Positions 25,230-32,723 of a DNA stretch of 64,000 bases are shown here, in pieces. Position numbers and translations under genes: made by a program. How positions within the stretch are numbered: the first letter of the stretch is position 1; each line of letters opens with the position of its first letter. Source of the stretch: DASXMT01 sp963781305 (GTDB taxonomy: Bacteria > Actinomycetota > Acidimicrobiia > Acidimicrobiales > RAAP-2); NCBI GenBank assembly GCA_963781305.1, contig CAWAFL010000011.1:1054001-1118000 (forward strand). Reading direction: 5' to 3'. Below the pieces are notes generated by a model that worked only from the letters and a program-made list of their open reading frames with translations, made no database searches and was not told where the DNA came from.

Positions 25230-26200
25230 GACCTTCGTCGCCTGACCTACTTCCTGGCCGTGGTGGACGAAGGCGGGTTCACCAGCGCGGCGAAGGCCGT
25301 GTTCGTCTCCCAGCCCGCGCTCTCTCTGGCCATCAAGGAGCTCGAGCACGAGCTGGGAACCGAACTGTTCGAGCGGCTGGGCCGCAGCGTCCGCCTCACT
25401 GCCGCCGGTGACGCGTTGGTGGGACCGGCGCGCCAGGTGCTCCGGGACGTGGAAACGGGCAGAGCGGCGGTAGAGGCGGTCGCAGGGCTGCGGGGCGGCA
25501 CCTTGTCGATGGCCAGCCTGCCCACCCTGGCCGCTCACCCCATGGCCGACCTGGTGGGGCGCTTTTGCCGGCAGTATCCCGATGTGGCTGTCGATCTGTC
25601 GGCGCCGGAGGATACGGCCGACCTGGTCGACCTGCTGCGAACCGGCCAGTGCGAGCTGGGAATCGGGGAGGAGACCGGGTTGCCGGACGATCTGCGTATC
25701 GTCCCCGTCGAGGTGCAACGGTTGCTGGTCATCTTGCCGCCGGGGTCGGTGGGATTGGCGGGGTCGGCGGGATCGCCGGCGTCACGGAGATCCCGGGGGT
25801 CGGCGGGATCGGGGGGTCCCACGGGTCGCCGGGTCGGTCGGGATCGCTGGATAAGGCGGGAGTGATTCGCCTCGGTGATCTGCGGGATACGACGATGATC
25901 GCCACCCCGATCGGGACTTCGAGCCGCCGGCTCTTCGAGGAGGGGTTCGCTGCCGCCGGCGTGGTGCCCAGGGTCTCGGTGGTCACCGCGCAACGAGACG
26001 CCATCCTGCCGCTCGTGCTCGCCGGGGCCGGGGCTTCCCTCGTGCCCGAGGCGATGGCCGGCATGGCCGCGCGGCTGGGAGCGGTGGTGGCCGAGCCCAG
26101 TCCGGCAGTGGAACGTCGGATCGTGGTTGCCGCGCGCCAGGGACCCCTTGCGCCGGCTGCTCGGGGATTCTTGGGCCTGATCGAGGACGGCGCTGGTTAG
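25227..26200 (+). pseudogene. LysR-family regulator interrupted by a GC-rich repeat insertion and frame change
   Basis: Residues 1-172 (frame from GTG 25227) are a normal LysR HTH (LRRLTYFLAVVDEGGFTSAA; SQPALSLAIKELEHELG) plus first effector subdomain up to VILPPGS. From ~25741 to ~25858 the sequence is a degenerate ggggtcggcgggatcgg repeat, open in several frames. Normal LysR sequence resumes in another frame at VIRLGDLRDTTMIATPIG and ends at 26200 (AQRDAILPLVLAGAGASLVP). Without the repeat the two halves total ~285 residues, standard LysR length. The gene is probably inactive unless slippage restores frame. Confidence 0.8.
25741..25858 (+). repeat. Degenerate GC-rich repeat inside the LysR gene
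   Basis: About 118 bases built from variants of gggtcggcgggatcg. It replaces only a few residues expected between the two halves of the effector domain and coincides with the frame change. Confidence 0.65.
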
Positions 26201-26502
26201 GGCGGCTGCCGGCGAGGACGGTGCCGGCGAGGACGGCGCTTCTGAGGGCGCACCTGGCTGAGGGCTGCGCTGGTGAGGACGGCGCGCTTCTGAGGGCAAA
26301 CGGCTGGCTGAGGGCTGGGCTGGTGAGTCCGCGGCTGGCTGAGGATCGCGCTGTTCGATCACGGCGTTTTTCGGGACGGCGTGATCGGGACGGCGTGCAC
26401 GAACTCGGTGGTGGTTGGCCTGCTCGATGTCGGCGATTGCGGCCCCTGAAACGACGTCCCGATACCCGAAGAAGTGTCACACCGGCATGCTGAACTAGGT
26501 CC
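26201..26502 (+). repeat. Repeat-rich intergenic stretch before the DUF222-HNH gene
   Basis: Contains two copies of gccggcgaggacgg, two of cttctgagggc and two of ggctgagggctg with gctggtga, interleaved and degenerate, from ~26206 to ~26345. The remaining ~150 bases hold nothing recognisable beyond the presumed promoter. No coding potential is supported. Confidence 0.5.
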
Positions 26503-27660
26503 ATGGAGCACGACTCCCTGACCGCCGTAGCCGACCTGACCAAGGACATCGATCGCCTGGTAGGACCGGATCCGTCGACCTTCGCCGATGCGGAGTCGAT
26601 GGAAGCCCTCCTGCGCCAGTTCCTCCGCCTCGAAGCGGTGATCACCGAAGCGGCGGCCGCCTTCGACGCCTCGGACGAGTGGGCGGCCGACGGAGCCAAG
26701 TCCGCAGCCGCGTGGCTGGCCCGCCGGTGCCGACTGCCCCTGGGCCACACCCGGCGGGTGGTGCATCGGGGCCGAGCCCTCCGCCACCTGCCCGCGTGCT
26801 CGGAGGCCTGGAAGGACGGGTCGATCAACGGCGCCCACGTGGACGGGCTCAGCGCCGTGCGCAGGGACTCGACCGAAGAGCAGTTGGAAAGGGACGAGCA
26901 GGTCCTAGTCGACGAGGCGAAGCACCTCCGTTTCGACCAGTTTGCCAAGATGGTGGCGTACTGGGAACAACACGCTGACCCCGACGGGACCGACGAGGGC
27001 GCCGAAAGCCGCGCCGCCCGGCGAGATGTCTATCTAGAGCAAAGCTTCCAGGGGGTGTGGTTGGGCAAGATGACGCTCGACCCGGTCTCGGGAGCCATCG
27101 TGTCCAACGAGCTGTGTCGCATCGAGCGCGAACTGTTCGAGGCGGACTGGGCCGAGGCTCGCGAGCGGCTCGGCCGAGAGCCCACCAGCGGTGAGCTCTC
27201 CCGCACCCCGGGCCAGCGAAAGTCCGATGCCCTAGTCGAGATGGCCACCCGCTCGGGGACCGCCCCGGAGAACGGGCGCCGGCCGGCACCGCTCTTTAGC
27301 GTCTTCGTGGACTACGAGTGCCTGCACGGAAGGATCTGCCAGCTGGCCCAGGGCACGGTGGTCGCACCGGGATCACTCGTCCCCTGGCTAGATGAGGCCT
27401 TGATCGAGCGGGCCGTGTTCGGACCCGACGCTCGCGTCGAGATCGGCGCCACGTCCCGCCTGTTCACCGGGGCCACCCGCAGGGCCATCGAGCTGCGGGA
27501 CCGAGAGTGCACTCACCCCTACTGCGACCTACCGGCCGACCGCTGCCAAGTGGACCACATCCTCCCCTACGCCCAGGGTGGGCCCACCACCCAGGAAAAT
27601 GGCAGACTCCTGTGCGGCTACCACAATCGGCTGCGGAACCAGCGCCCGCCACCTACCTAA
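26503..27660 (+). CDS. DUF222 domain-containing HNH endonuclease-like protein
   Basis: 385 residues. The helical DUF222 domain covers ~1-290 (AAAWLARRCRLPLGHTRRVV, the typical mid-domain motif) and the HNH nuclease ~325-380: CTHPYCD, CQVDHILPYAQGG, NGRLLCGYHNRLRN, with zinc-ligand Cys and the D-H pair retained. These genes are highly multiplied in actinobacteria and often lie near repeats or mobile DNA; function is not established. The stop is followed four bases later by an eight-unit 18-bp array. Confidence 0.88.
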   Translation: MEHDSLTAVADLTKDIDRLVGPDPSTFADAESMEALLRQFLRLEAVITEAAAAFDASDEWAADGAKSAAAWLARRCRLPLGHTRRVVHRGRALRHLPACSEAWKDGSINGAHVDGLSAVRRDSTEEQLERDEQVLVDEAKHLRFDQFAKMVAYWEQHADPDGTDEGAESRAARRDVYLEQSFQGVWLGKMTLDPVSGAIVSNELCRIERELFEADWAEARERLGREPTSGELSRTPGQRKSDALVEMATRSGTAPENGRRPAPLFSVFVDYECLHGRICQLAQGTVVAPGSLVPWLDEALIERAVFGPDARVEIGATSRLFTGATRRAIELRDRECTHPYCDLPADRCQVDHILPYAQGGPTTQENGRLLCGYHNRLRNQRPPPT

Positions 27661-27663
27661 GCG

Positions 27664-27816
27664 AATGTCATCGCTTACGTAAATGTCATCGCTTACGTAA
27701 ATGTCATCGCTTACGTAAATGTCATCGCTTACGTAAATGTCATCGCTTACGTAAATGTCATCGCTTACGTAAATGTCATCGCTTACGTAAATGTCATCGC
27801 TTACGTAAATGTCATA
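27664..27816 (+). repeat. 18-bp tandem array, eight perfect copies plus partial ninth
   Basis: Unit AATGTCATCGCTTACGTA, repeated without a single change from 27664 to 27807, then nine bases of a ninth copy. Each unit contains the palindrome TTACGTAA across its border. The unit is a multiple of three and free of stops in two frames, so it creates artificial open frames reading KCHRLR or DDIYVS. Perfect identity implies recent expansion. No spacer diversity, so it is not CRISPR. Confidence 0.95.
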
Positions 27817-28052
27817 GCCGCGGCAGGCAGTGTCCCGTATCACCATCTCTTGGCCAACGAGTAATACGTGACCGCCTGCATGTCACTCGGCAGTTTCGGA
27901 TGCGTTGCAACGCGCTTGGCCTGCTCGAGGACGGCGAGGAACTTGGCGGTTGAATCCGAGGGACGCGTCTGGGTGGGGTATCCGAAAAAACGTATTGAGG
28001 TTCCCGAGCACAAGGTGTAGGACTTACTTGGGGGGAAACGGGGGATTGCGGA
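27817..28052 (-). other. Gap with a possible C-terminal gene remnant on the minus strand
   Basis: A minus-strand frame ending at 27840 reads FLAVLEQAKRVATHPKLPSD and MQAVTYYSLAKRW before its stop, which looks like a genuine protein C-terminus, but its upstream part runs antisense into the next gene without family character. It may be a remnant or a short unlisted gene. Otherwise the region is the upstream area of the small monooxygenase-like gene. Confidence 0.2.
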
Positions 28053-28349
28053 GTGAGCTTCATTCAGGTCATCGAATTCACCACCACTCGACCTGACGAC
28101 GTCGAGGCTCTGGTGAGTGAATGGCGGAAACAGACTGAGGGCCGCCGAAGCGCTCAACGAGGCACCTTCACGATGGACCGGGAGAAACCGAACACCTACG
28201 TCCAGATCGTGGAGTTTCCCTCTTTCGAGGAGGCAATGGCCAACTCAGAGCTGCCCGAAACAGCCCGGTTCGCAGAACGTCTGTCCGAGCTGTGCGACGG
28301 GTCGATGACGTTTCGCAATCTCGATGTGCGTCGCGTCGAGGAGTTGTAG
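28053..28349 (+). CDS. Small dimeric alpha/beta-barrel (ABM-like) protein
   Basis: 98 residues from a GTG with CGGAG upstream. FIQVIEFTTTRPDDVEALVSEW then FTMDREKPNTYVQIVEFPSFEEA matches the beta-alpha-beta-beta ferredoxin-like fold of antibiotic-biosynthesis monooxygenase/EthD-type proteins. Enzymatic activity is uncertain. First of three closely spaced small genes on the plus strand. Confidence 0.7.
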   Translation: MSFIQVIEFTTTRPDDVEALVSEWRKQTEGRRSAQRGTFTMDREKPNTYVQIVEFPSFEEAMANSELPETARFAERLSELCDGSMTFRNLDVRRVEEL

Positions 28350-28381
28350 AGCTGTCGATAACCGACAGAAAGGGGGCTCCG

Positions 28382-28576
28382 ATGGCCCGAAAAATTGCCG
28401 ACTGCAGAGACTTCCCAAGCGATAGTGGTTGCACGCTGACCATCTCGGGCGAAGAGGATGAGGTCCTACAGGCTGCTACGCAGCACGCGGTCTCCGTCCA
28501 TGGCCATGACGATTCCGTCGAGGTGCGGGAATGGCTTCGTCAGAATTTGAAGGACGAGGTACCGATCGCAACCTGA
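28382..28576 (+). CDS. DUF1059 family small protein
   Basis: 64 residues from the ATG at 28382 (GAAAGGGGG ribosome site). KIADCRDFPSDSGCTLTISG and the following VLQAATQHAVSVHGHDD are the DUF1059 signature, with conserved Cys pair and His residues. The family is common in actinobacterial stress clusters; function unknown. It lies between the ABM-like and cupin genes with 32 and 15 bases of spacing. Confidence 0.85.
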   Translation: MARKIADCRDFPSDSGCTLTISGEEDEVLQAATQHAVSVHGHDDSVEVREWLRQNLKDEVPIAT

Positions 28577-28591
28577 CCGAAGGAGGCCACC

Positions 28592-28954
28592 ATGCCAGGA
28601 CTCATTCGGAAGAGCCTGGATTCGCCCGACGAAAGCCGTCCGTTCGAGGACGGGATGGGCCAGGTCGACCTAGTGAATCTGGAGCATGGCCCGGTAGGGC
28701 GGGCTACATTCCAGCCCGGCTGGCAGTGGTCGAAGCACGTCAAGCCGATAGCGAAGACAGACAGTTGCCAGGCTGCCCACACCGGTTACTTCATTGCCGG
28801 CCGCATGAGGATCGTCATGGACAATGGCGAGGAGATGGAGTTCGGTCCCGGTGACACGTTGGAGTGTGCCCCGGGGCATGATGCCTGGATCGTTGGCGAT
28901 GAACCTTGCGTGGTCATCGATTGGCAGGGCTTCGCCGATTACGCCCGACGCTGA
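28592..28954 (+). CDS. Cupin-domain small protein
   Basis: 120 residues, strong GAAGGAGG ribosome site. ATFQPGWQWSKHVKPI (~36-51), CQAAHTGYFIAGRMRIVMDNG (~59-79) and FGPGDTLECAPGHDAWIVGD form the two cupin motifs with His/Glu metal-ligand positions partly kept. Likely a single-domain cupin binding metal or a small ligand; role unknown. Last gene of a three-gene unit. Confidence 0.8.
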   Translation: MPGLIRKSLDSPDESRPFEDGMGQVDLVNLEHGPVGRATFQPGWQWSKHVKPIAKTDSCQAAHTGYFIAGRMRIVMDNGEEMEFGPGDTLECAPGHDAWIVGDEPCVVIDWQGFADYARR

Positions 28955-28969
28955 CTATCGCCGGCGTGG

Positions 28970-29056
28970 CCACGCCAGACGTTGACCACGCCAGACGTTG
29001 ACCACGCCAGACGTTGACTCCAGGTGATAGTTCCCACGGGTGATAGTTCCCACGGG
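28970..29056 (+). repeat. Two adjacent 16-bp tandem arrays
   Basis: Three perfect copies of CCACGCCAGACGTTGA (28970-29017), then after seven bases two perfect copies of TGATAGTTCCCACGGG (29025-29056). Different unit sequences but the same unit length, in the gap between convergent genes. Confidence 0.92.
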
Positions 29057-29146
29057 CGAGCCGGCGTCGTCGTCACCCCGATGAGGTAGCTGCCCCCAGA
29101 GTCAGTCGGAGCCACGCCCCGAAATCAGTCAGCGCCGCATCTCGAG

Positions 29147-29653
29147 TCATTCGGGCGGATCGGCCGCTTTGCGTCGAGCTTTGGCCAACTCGGGGTCGGG
29201 GAGGGCCAGTATCGGCCGGTTGCTGTGTTGCAACAAGTGCCGGCTGAAGCCGCCCCGCACGAGTTCACGCACGCCCGAACGGCCTCGGTCCCCAGCCACG
29301 ATCACCGCTGCATCTATTTCGTCCGCCACGATCAGCGCCGCGTTCCAAGGCGAACTCTCAGAGGTGACGCAGCGCGCTTGGGCCTTGATCCCAGCCTCGT
29401 TGGCCAGCGCCGCTCCCTCTTCGGCGATGGCGCAGCCGACTTGGGCGTTATTTTCATCGACGGTTTCGAAGGGGATGTCGCCGACGAACGAGTCAGGTGA
29501 CGGGTAGCGCTGCAGCATGTGGGCCAGCGACTCGGTGACGTACAGGACCGTGGCCGATGCGCCGGGGAACAGTTTGGACGCGCCCTCGATGGCATGCTTG
29601 GCATGCTCCGAACCGTCATAACAGATGAGAACGTGAATCTCGGGGTCGGCCAT
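29147..29653 (-). CDS. Universal stress protein (UspA fold)
   Basis: 168 residues. The N-terminal strand VLICYDGSEHAKHAIE carries the Asp that contacts ATP; GDRGRSGVRELVRGGFSRHL (~124-143) matches the nucleotide-binding Gly loop of ATP-binding Usp proteins. Single domain plus a charged C-terminal tail. Usp proteins are stress/starvation sensors. Convergent with the cupin gene. Confidence 0.87.
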   Translation of the reverse strand: MADPEIHVLICYDGSEHAKHAIEGASKLFPGASATVLYVTESLAHMLQRYPSPDSFVGDIPFETVDENNAQVGCAIAEEGAALANEAGIKAQARCVTSESSPWNAALIVADEIDAAVIVAGDRGRSGVRELVRGGFSRHLLQHSNRPILALPDPELAKARRKAADPPE

Positions 29654-29736
29654 CCTGCGCTCCGATCGAATGTGAAATGCCTGCTTGAGCCAATCACTGT
29701 ACTGGCCCGGGGGTTATCCCCCCTACCTCAGCCCGG

Positions 29737-30264
29737 GTGGTAGCCGGATTCCGCTTGTCGGTCTCCGTCTCTACCGTGGGGATCACGATCTCTACCATGG
29801 GGATCACGATCTCTACGGTGGGGATCACGATCAGCTACCCGGCGAAAGAAGGCCCGACAATCGAGGCCCGCACAGCTGCTGCGACCCCAGCTACGACTCC
29901 AGCTGCCATCCCTGCTACGGCTTCACCTCCGAAGAGACGCTGCCGTCGTCGATCGGCCGAATTCGTCGAGGCCGTCGCTCGGATCGCTGCCGGGGGCACG
30001 GCCCTCGACCCCGAAGTGGTCTTCCAGCTGCTGGCGACCAGCGGGCGGGCGGGCAGATTGGACACCTCGCTCACCCCTCGCGAGAACGAAGTGCTGGCCC
30101 TGATGGCCGAGGGCCGCTCCAACGTGGCCATCGCCGCCGTCTTGGTGGTCAGCGAGGGAGCGATGGAAAAGCACGTGGCCAACATCTTCCTCAAGTTCGG
30201 ACTGCCGGTGTCGGAGACCGACAACCGGCGGGTGCTGGCCGTGCTCCGCTATCTGGAGCTGTGA
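29737..30264 (+). pseudogene. Truncated LuxR/NarL-type regulator: HTH output domain with repeat-derived N-terminus
   Basis: The C-terminal ~95 residues are a textbook NarL-family output module: linker FVEAVARIAAGGTALDPEVV, then LTPRENEVLALMAEGRSN, VAIAAVLVVSEGAMEKHVAN and the species-typical IFLKFGLP. No receiver domain precedes it. Residues ~10-33 are three 7-residue repeats (TVGITIS) encoded by a 21-bp array, followed by an Ala/Thr/Pro linker. The receiver has been lost and the frame continued by repeat DNA. It could still make a free HTH protein; start codon unproven. Confidence 0.65.
29768..29830 (+). repeat. 21-bp tandem array, three copies
   Basis: Three copies differing only at the ATG/GTG-like position (tctctaccgt/tctctaccat/tctctacggt followed by ggggatcacga). 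The unit is in frame, encoding TVGITIS-type heptapeptides at the start of the truncated LuxR gene. Confidence 0.9.
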
Positions 30265-30358
30265 CCAGCGGCAGCGTTTGCCCGTGAGTGACCAATGACC
30301 AGCGTTGACCGTGAGCGGCGCCAGGCCGTCTCTCGCAGGCCGGTCCCTCGCTGGGCCG

Positions 30359-30401
30359 TCACGTACGGTCCCTCACGTACGGATCCCTCACGTACGGCCC
30401 C
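30359..30401 (+). repeat. Short tandem repeat of tcacgtacgg(t/a/c)ccc
   Basis: Three units of 14 to 15 bases, ending exactly at the stop codon of the minus-strand hypothetical gene (stop 30402-30404). Confidence 0.8.
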
Positions 30402-30929
30402 TCACGGATGTGGACATTCGCAGTCCCGCATGTCCAGTCGCTGGGTGGCCACGTCGTAGATGAAATACGTCGGCTCGACGGCCAACGGGTGGCAGGCCTG
30501 GTGGACGAGCAGCGCCGCGCTGGCGTAGACGCCACCGTCATGACCGGTGATGAGGGTCGTCTCGTGAGTCGATCGGTCGTGACGCAGGTGACCCTGCTTG
30601 CCCAGGTCACCATCGATCAGGTGGCCGAACCACCAGACCTCTGGTTCGAGCGGATCGCGGTTCAGGACGACCGTCTCTTCGCATCGGCCGCCGCGGCCGA
30701 CCACTCGGCCACCGGGTACGACGGCCCCGGCACGGGGGGACCGGCCGGTCTTCGAGTCCGTCTTGGCGTCCGCGCTGTCCGCCCGGTTTACCCTGTCCGC
30801 CCTGGAATCCGCCCAGCTCAACCTGGAATCCGCCGAGTCCGCCTTGGCATCAGCCCTGGCCTCAGCCTGGGCGTCCGTCGCTGCACCGTGACCGTTGATG
30901 TCGTAGAGCCTGTGTGCGGGGGTTGCCAC
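30402..30929 (-). CDS. Hypothetical protein with repeat-rich N-terminal half
   Basis: 175 residues from a GTG at 30929, chosen because GGAGGA lies at proper spacing; an ATG at 31043 is also in frame but sits in the TetR promoter. Residues ~18-60 are a hydrophilic Ala/Asp/Ser repeat (ADSRADRVNRADSADAKTDS). The C-terminal ~85 residues look globular (PEVWWFGHLIDGDLG, THETTLITGHDGGVYAS, PTYFIYDVATQRLDMRDC), ending with a Cys-x-Cys. No family recognised. Divergent from the TetR gene. Confidence 0.5.
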   Translation of the reverse strand: MATPAHRLYDINGHGAATDAQAEARADAKADSADSRLSWADSRADRVNRADSADAKTDSKTGRSPRAGAVVPGGRVVGRGGRCEETVVLNRDPLEPEVWWFGHLIDGDLGKQGHLRHDRSTHETTLITGHDGGVYASAALLVHQACHPLAVEPTYFIYDVATQRLDMRDCECPHP

Positions 30930-31040
30930 GATTCGTCCTCCAGCGTCGGTTGCGTCAGGTCTCGAGCAATTGGGTGAGATCAATTGCGGTGAGGCCCAGT
31001 GGCCGGTCGGCCCACGAACATTGTACACAAAACCATATTT

Positions 31041-31075
31041 CATACAAGTAGAGATATGAGTGCAAATATTGTATG
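31041..31075. promoter_or_regulatory. Candidate TetR operator
   Basis: Perfect inverted repeat CATACAA (31041-31047) and TTGTATG (31069-31075) in an AT-rich stretch, unlike the GC-rich surroundings, about 175 bases upstream of the TetR start and just upstream of the divergent gene. Spacing is wide for one dimer; two dimers could bind. Confidence 0.4.
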
Positions 31076-31107
31076 AGTGTGCAATAATGGTGGAGCCGGA
31101 TCAACGA

Positions 31108-31229
31108 GGAGCAACGGGCAGCGGGAGGGGGGAGCCCGGGGGGGCCTCGCCGGCCCCGTTCGTCGCACGAGCAACAAACGAGCAACGACGAGCAACGACG
31201 AGCAAGTGCAGAGCAACGCAGAGCAACGA
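31108..31229 (+). repeat. Dispersed GAGCAACG microrepeat in the TetR leader
   Basis: At least six copies of (a)cgagcaacg or cagagcaacg, 9 to 11 bases apart, between the operator and the TetR start. The stretch is stop-free and falsely extends the TetR frame upstream. Confidence 0.75.
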
Positions 31230-31250
31230 AGGAAGGGAGCGTCGACAGCC

Positions 31251-31946
31251 ATGGCGGATACCGCCCCCATACGAAGGCGAACACGCAAGGCTGGACGCCA
31301 GAAACCAGAGATCCTCGACGCAGTGGTGCGGGTGATCACCGAGCGCGGCATCGAGGGCACCCGGTTCGTGGACGTGAGCGAGGCCACAGGGGTACCCATC
31401 GCGTCACTGCAGTACTACTTCGGCTCGCGTGAGGACCTCCTCGTCGCAGCGTTCAGGCACGGCAGCAGTGCCACCGTGGCCCAGATCCGGGCCGCCCTCG
31501 AGCCCATCTCCGACCCCACGGAGCGGATCCTGTACGTGATCGACGTCCACCGCGACATGTACGACCGCGAGCACGATCGTTCGGTGTTGTTGTCCGAGGA
31601 GTTCTACCGACTCGCCCTCCGTGACCCCGATCTCCAGCTCGACCTGCTCGATGAGTACAGCGCATGGCGGGGGATGATCGCCGACGCGGTGCGCCTCGGT
31701 ATTGACGCCGGGCAGTTCGCACCGGAAACGGACCCGGATCGAGCTGCGATGTGCCTGTATGCCTTCATGGAGGGCATCTGCCAACCGATGTCCATGGGCG
31801 ACCCGGCCCTCCCCAAGGAGACGGTGCGTGAGCTCATCAATGAGTACATGGGCATTGTCTTGCCTGCGCCCTCCTCTGGTGCCATCAACTGCTCCTCTGG
31901 ACCGGCCTCGACGCGTCCGCTCTTGAGCACCGGCGATCCGCGCTGA
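31251..31946 (+). CDS. TetR-family transcriptional regulator
   Basis: 231 residues from the ATG at 31251 with GGAAGGGAG upstream. HTH at ~20-62: ILDAVVRVITERGIEGTRFV, DVSEATGVPIASLQYYFGSR. The long all-helical ligand domain continues to ~200; the C-terminal ~25 residues are disordered Ser/Pro. Probable target is its own promoter and the divergent hypothetical gene. Ligand unknown. Confidence 0.87.
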   Translation: MADTAPIRRRTRKAGRQKPEILDAVVRVITERGIEGTRFVDVSEATGVPIASLQYYFGSREDLLVAAFRHGSSATVAQIRAALEPISDPTERILYVIDVHRDMYDREHDRSVLLSEEFYRLALRDPDLQLDLLDEYSAWRGMIADAVRLGIDAGQFAPETDPDRAAMCLYAFMEGICQPMSMGDPALPKETVRELINEYMGIVLPAPSSGAINCSSGPASTRPLLSTGDPR

Positions 31947-31997
31947 GCGAAACGGGGCACCACTCGTTGGCGCCGGTGGTGGGGGACCGGGCCCGAG

Positions 31998-32564
31998 CTA
32001 CTCCGCCTTTCGGGCCACGAAGCGGATCTGGTAGTCGCCGCGGTCGATGGCCGGCTCGATGAGGCCGGCAGCTTCGAGGCGATCTCCGAGCGTGCTGGGA
32101 TCCACGGGAACGAACGTGTCGTCGACGTGGGCGTCCCGGATGGGGCCGACGTCGACCGAGTCAACGCCGACGAGGATGCCGCCGGGCCGGAGCACTCGCT
32201 CGATCTCGGCGAAGAGTCGGTCCTGCAGGCTGGGCGTCGGCATGTGATGCAGCATCGAGAAGCACGTCACCGCGGAGAATCGGTTGGCTGGAAGTTCTCC
32301 GTCGGTGGCGTCGGCGCAGACGACGGTGACGTTGGTGTCGGCTAGCCGCGCCGCAAGCGCGTTGGCCAGGTCCACGTCGATCTCCACTGCGGTGATCGCT
32401 GCCGCCCGCTGGCGCAGCAGGTCGGTGGTCAGTCCGGGACCGGGCCCGATCTCGAGCACGTTCTCGCCCAGGTCGCCCACGCTGAGGATCCAGGGCAACA
32501 GGTCTGTTCGGAGCATCTTTGCCCACTCGGGGCTGGAGAGGAACTGGAGATGACCCTGGTTCAT
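31998..32564 (-). CDS. Class I SAM-dependent methyltransferase
   Basis: 188 residues from the ATG at 32564, chosen because AAAGG precedes it and similarity starts there (a longer in-frame extension is promoter DNA). VLEIGPGPGLTTDLL (~39-53) is motif I, AVEIDVDLANALAARL motif II, and ATDGELPANRFSAVTCFSML (~93-112) motifs post-II/III. Methyltransf_11-type small-molecule or lipid methylase; substrate unknown. Divergent from an AraC regulator. Confidence 0.85.
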   Translation of the reverse strand: MNQGHLQFLSSPEWAKMLRTDLLPWILSVGDLGENVLEIGPGPGLTTDLLRQRAAAITAVEIDVDLANALAARLADTNVTVVCADATDGELPANRFSAVTCFSMLHHMPTPSLQDRLFAEIERVLRPGGILVGVDSVDVGPIRDAHVDDTFVPVDPSTLGDRLEAAGLIEPAIDRGDYQIRFVARKAE

Positions 32565-32723
32565 GTCGCTTGGCCTTTCACTCGTATCGCGTGATCTGTG
32601 TCGCATCACCCGTGCCCGCGCCACCGTGCCCGAACCACCCGTGTCGAGTGACTCTGTCGAGTGACTCGTCGTGCTCGCGCTGCCCGTGTCGCGCTGGCAT
32701 CTCATGTGTACACTCGGCCCCTG

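Noticed and set aside
27664..27816. CRISPR array
   Set aside because: Units are identical and contiguous with no spacers, and no cas genes are near; it is a simple tandem repeat.
27507..27953. Repeat proteins reading KCHRLR or DDIYVS
   Set aside because: Both are translations of the 18-bp array in alternative frames, overlapping the HNH gene end; no start signals.
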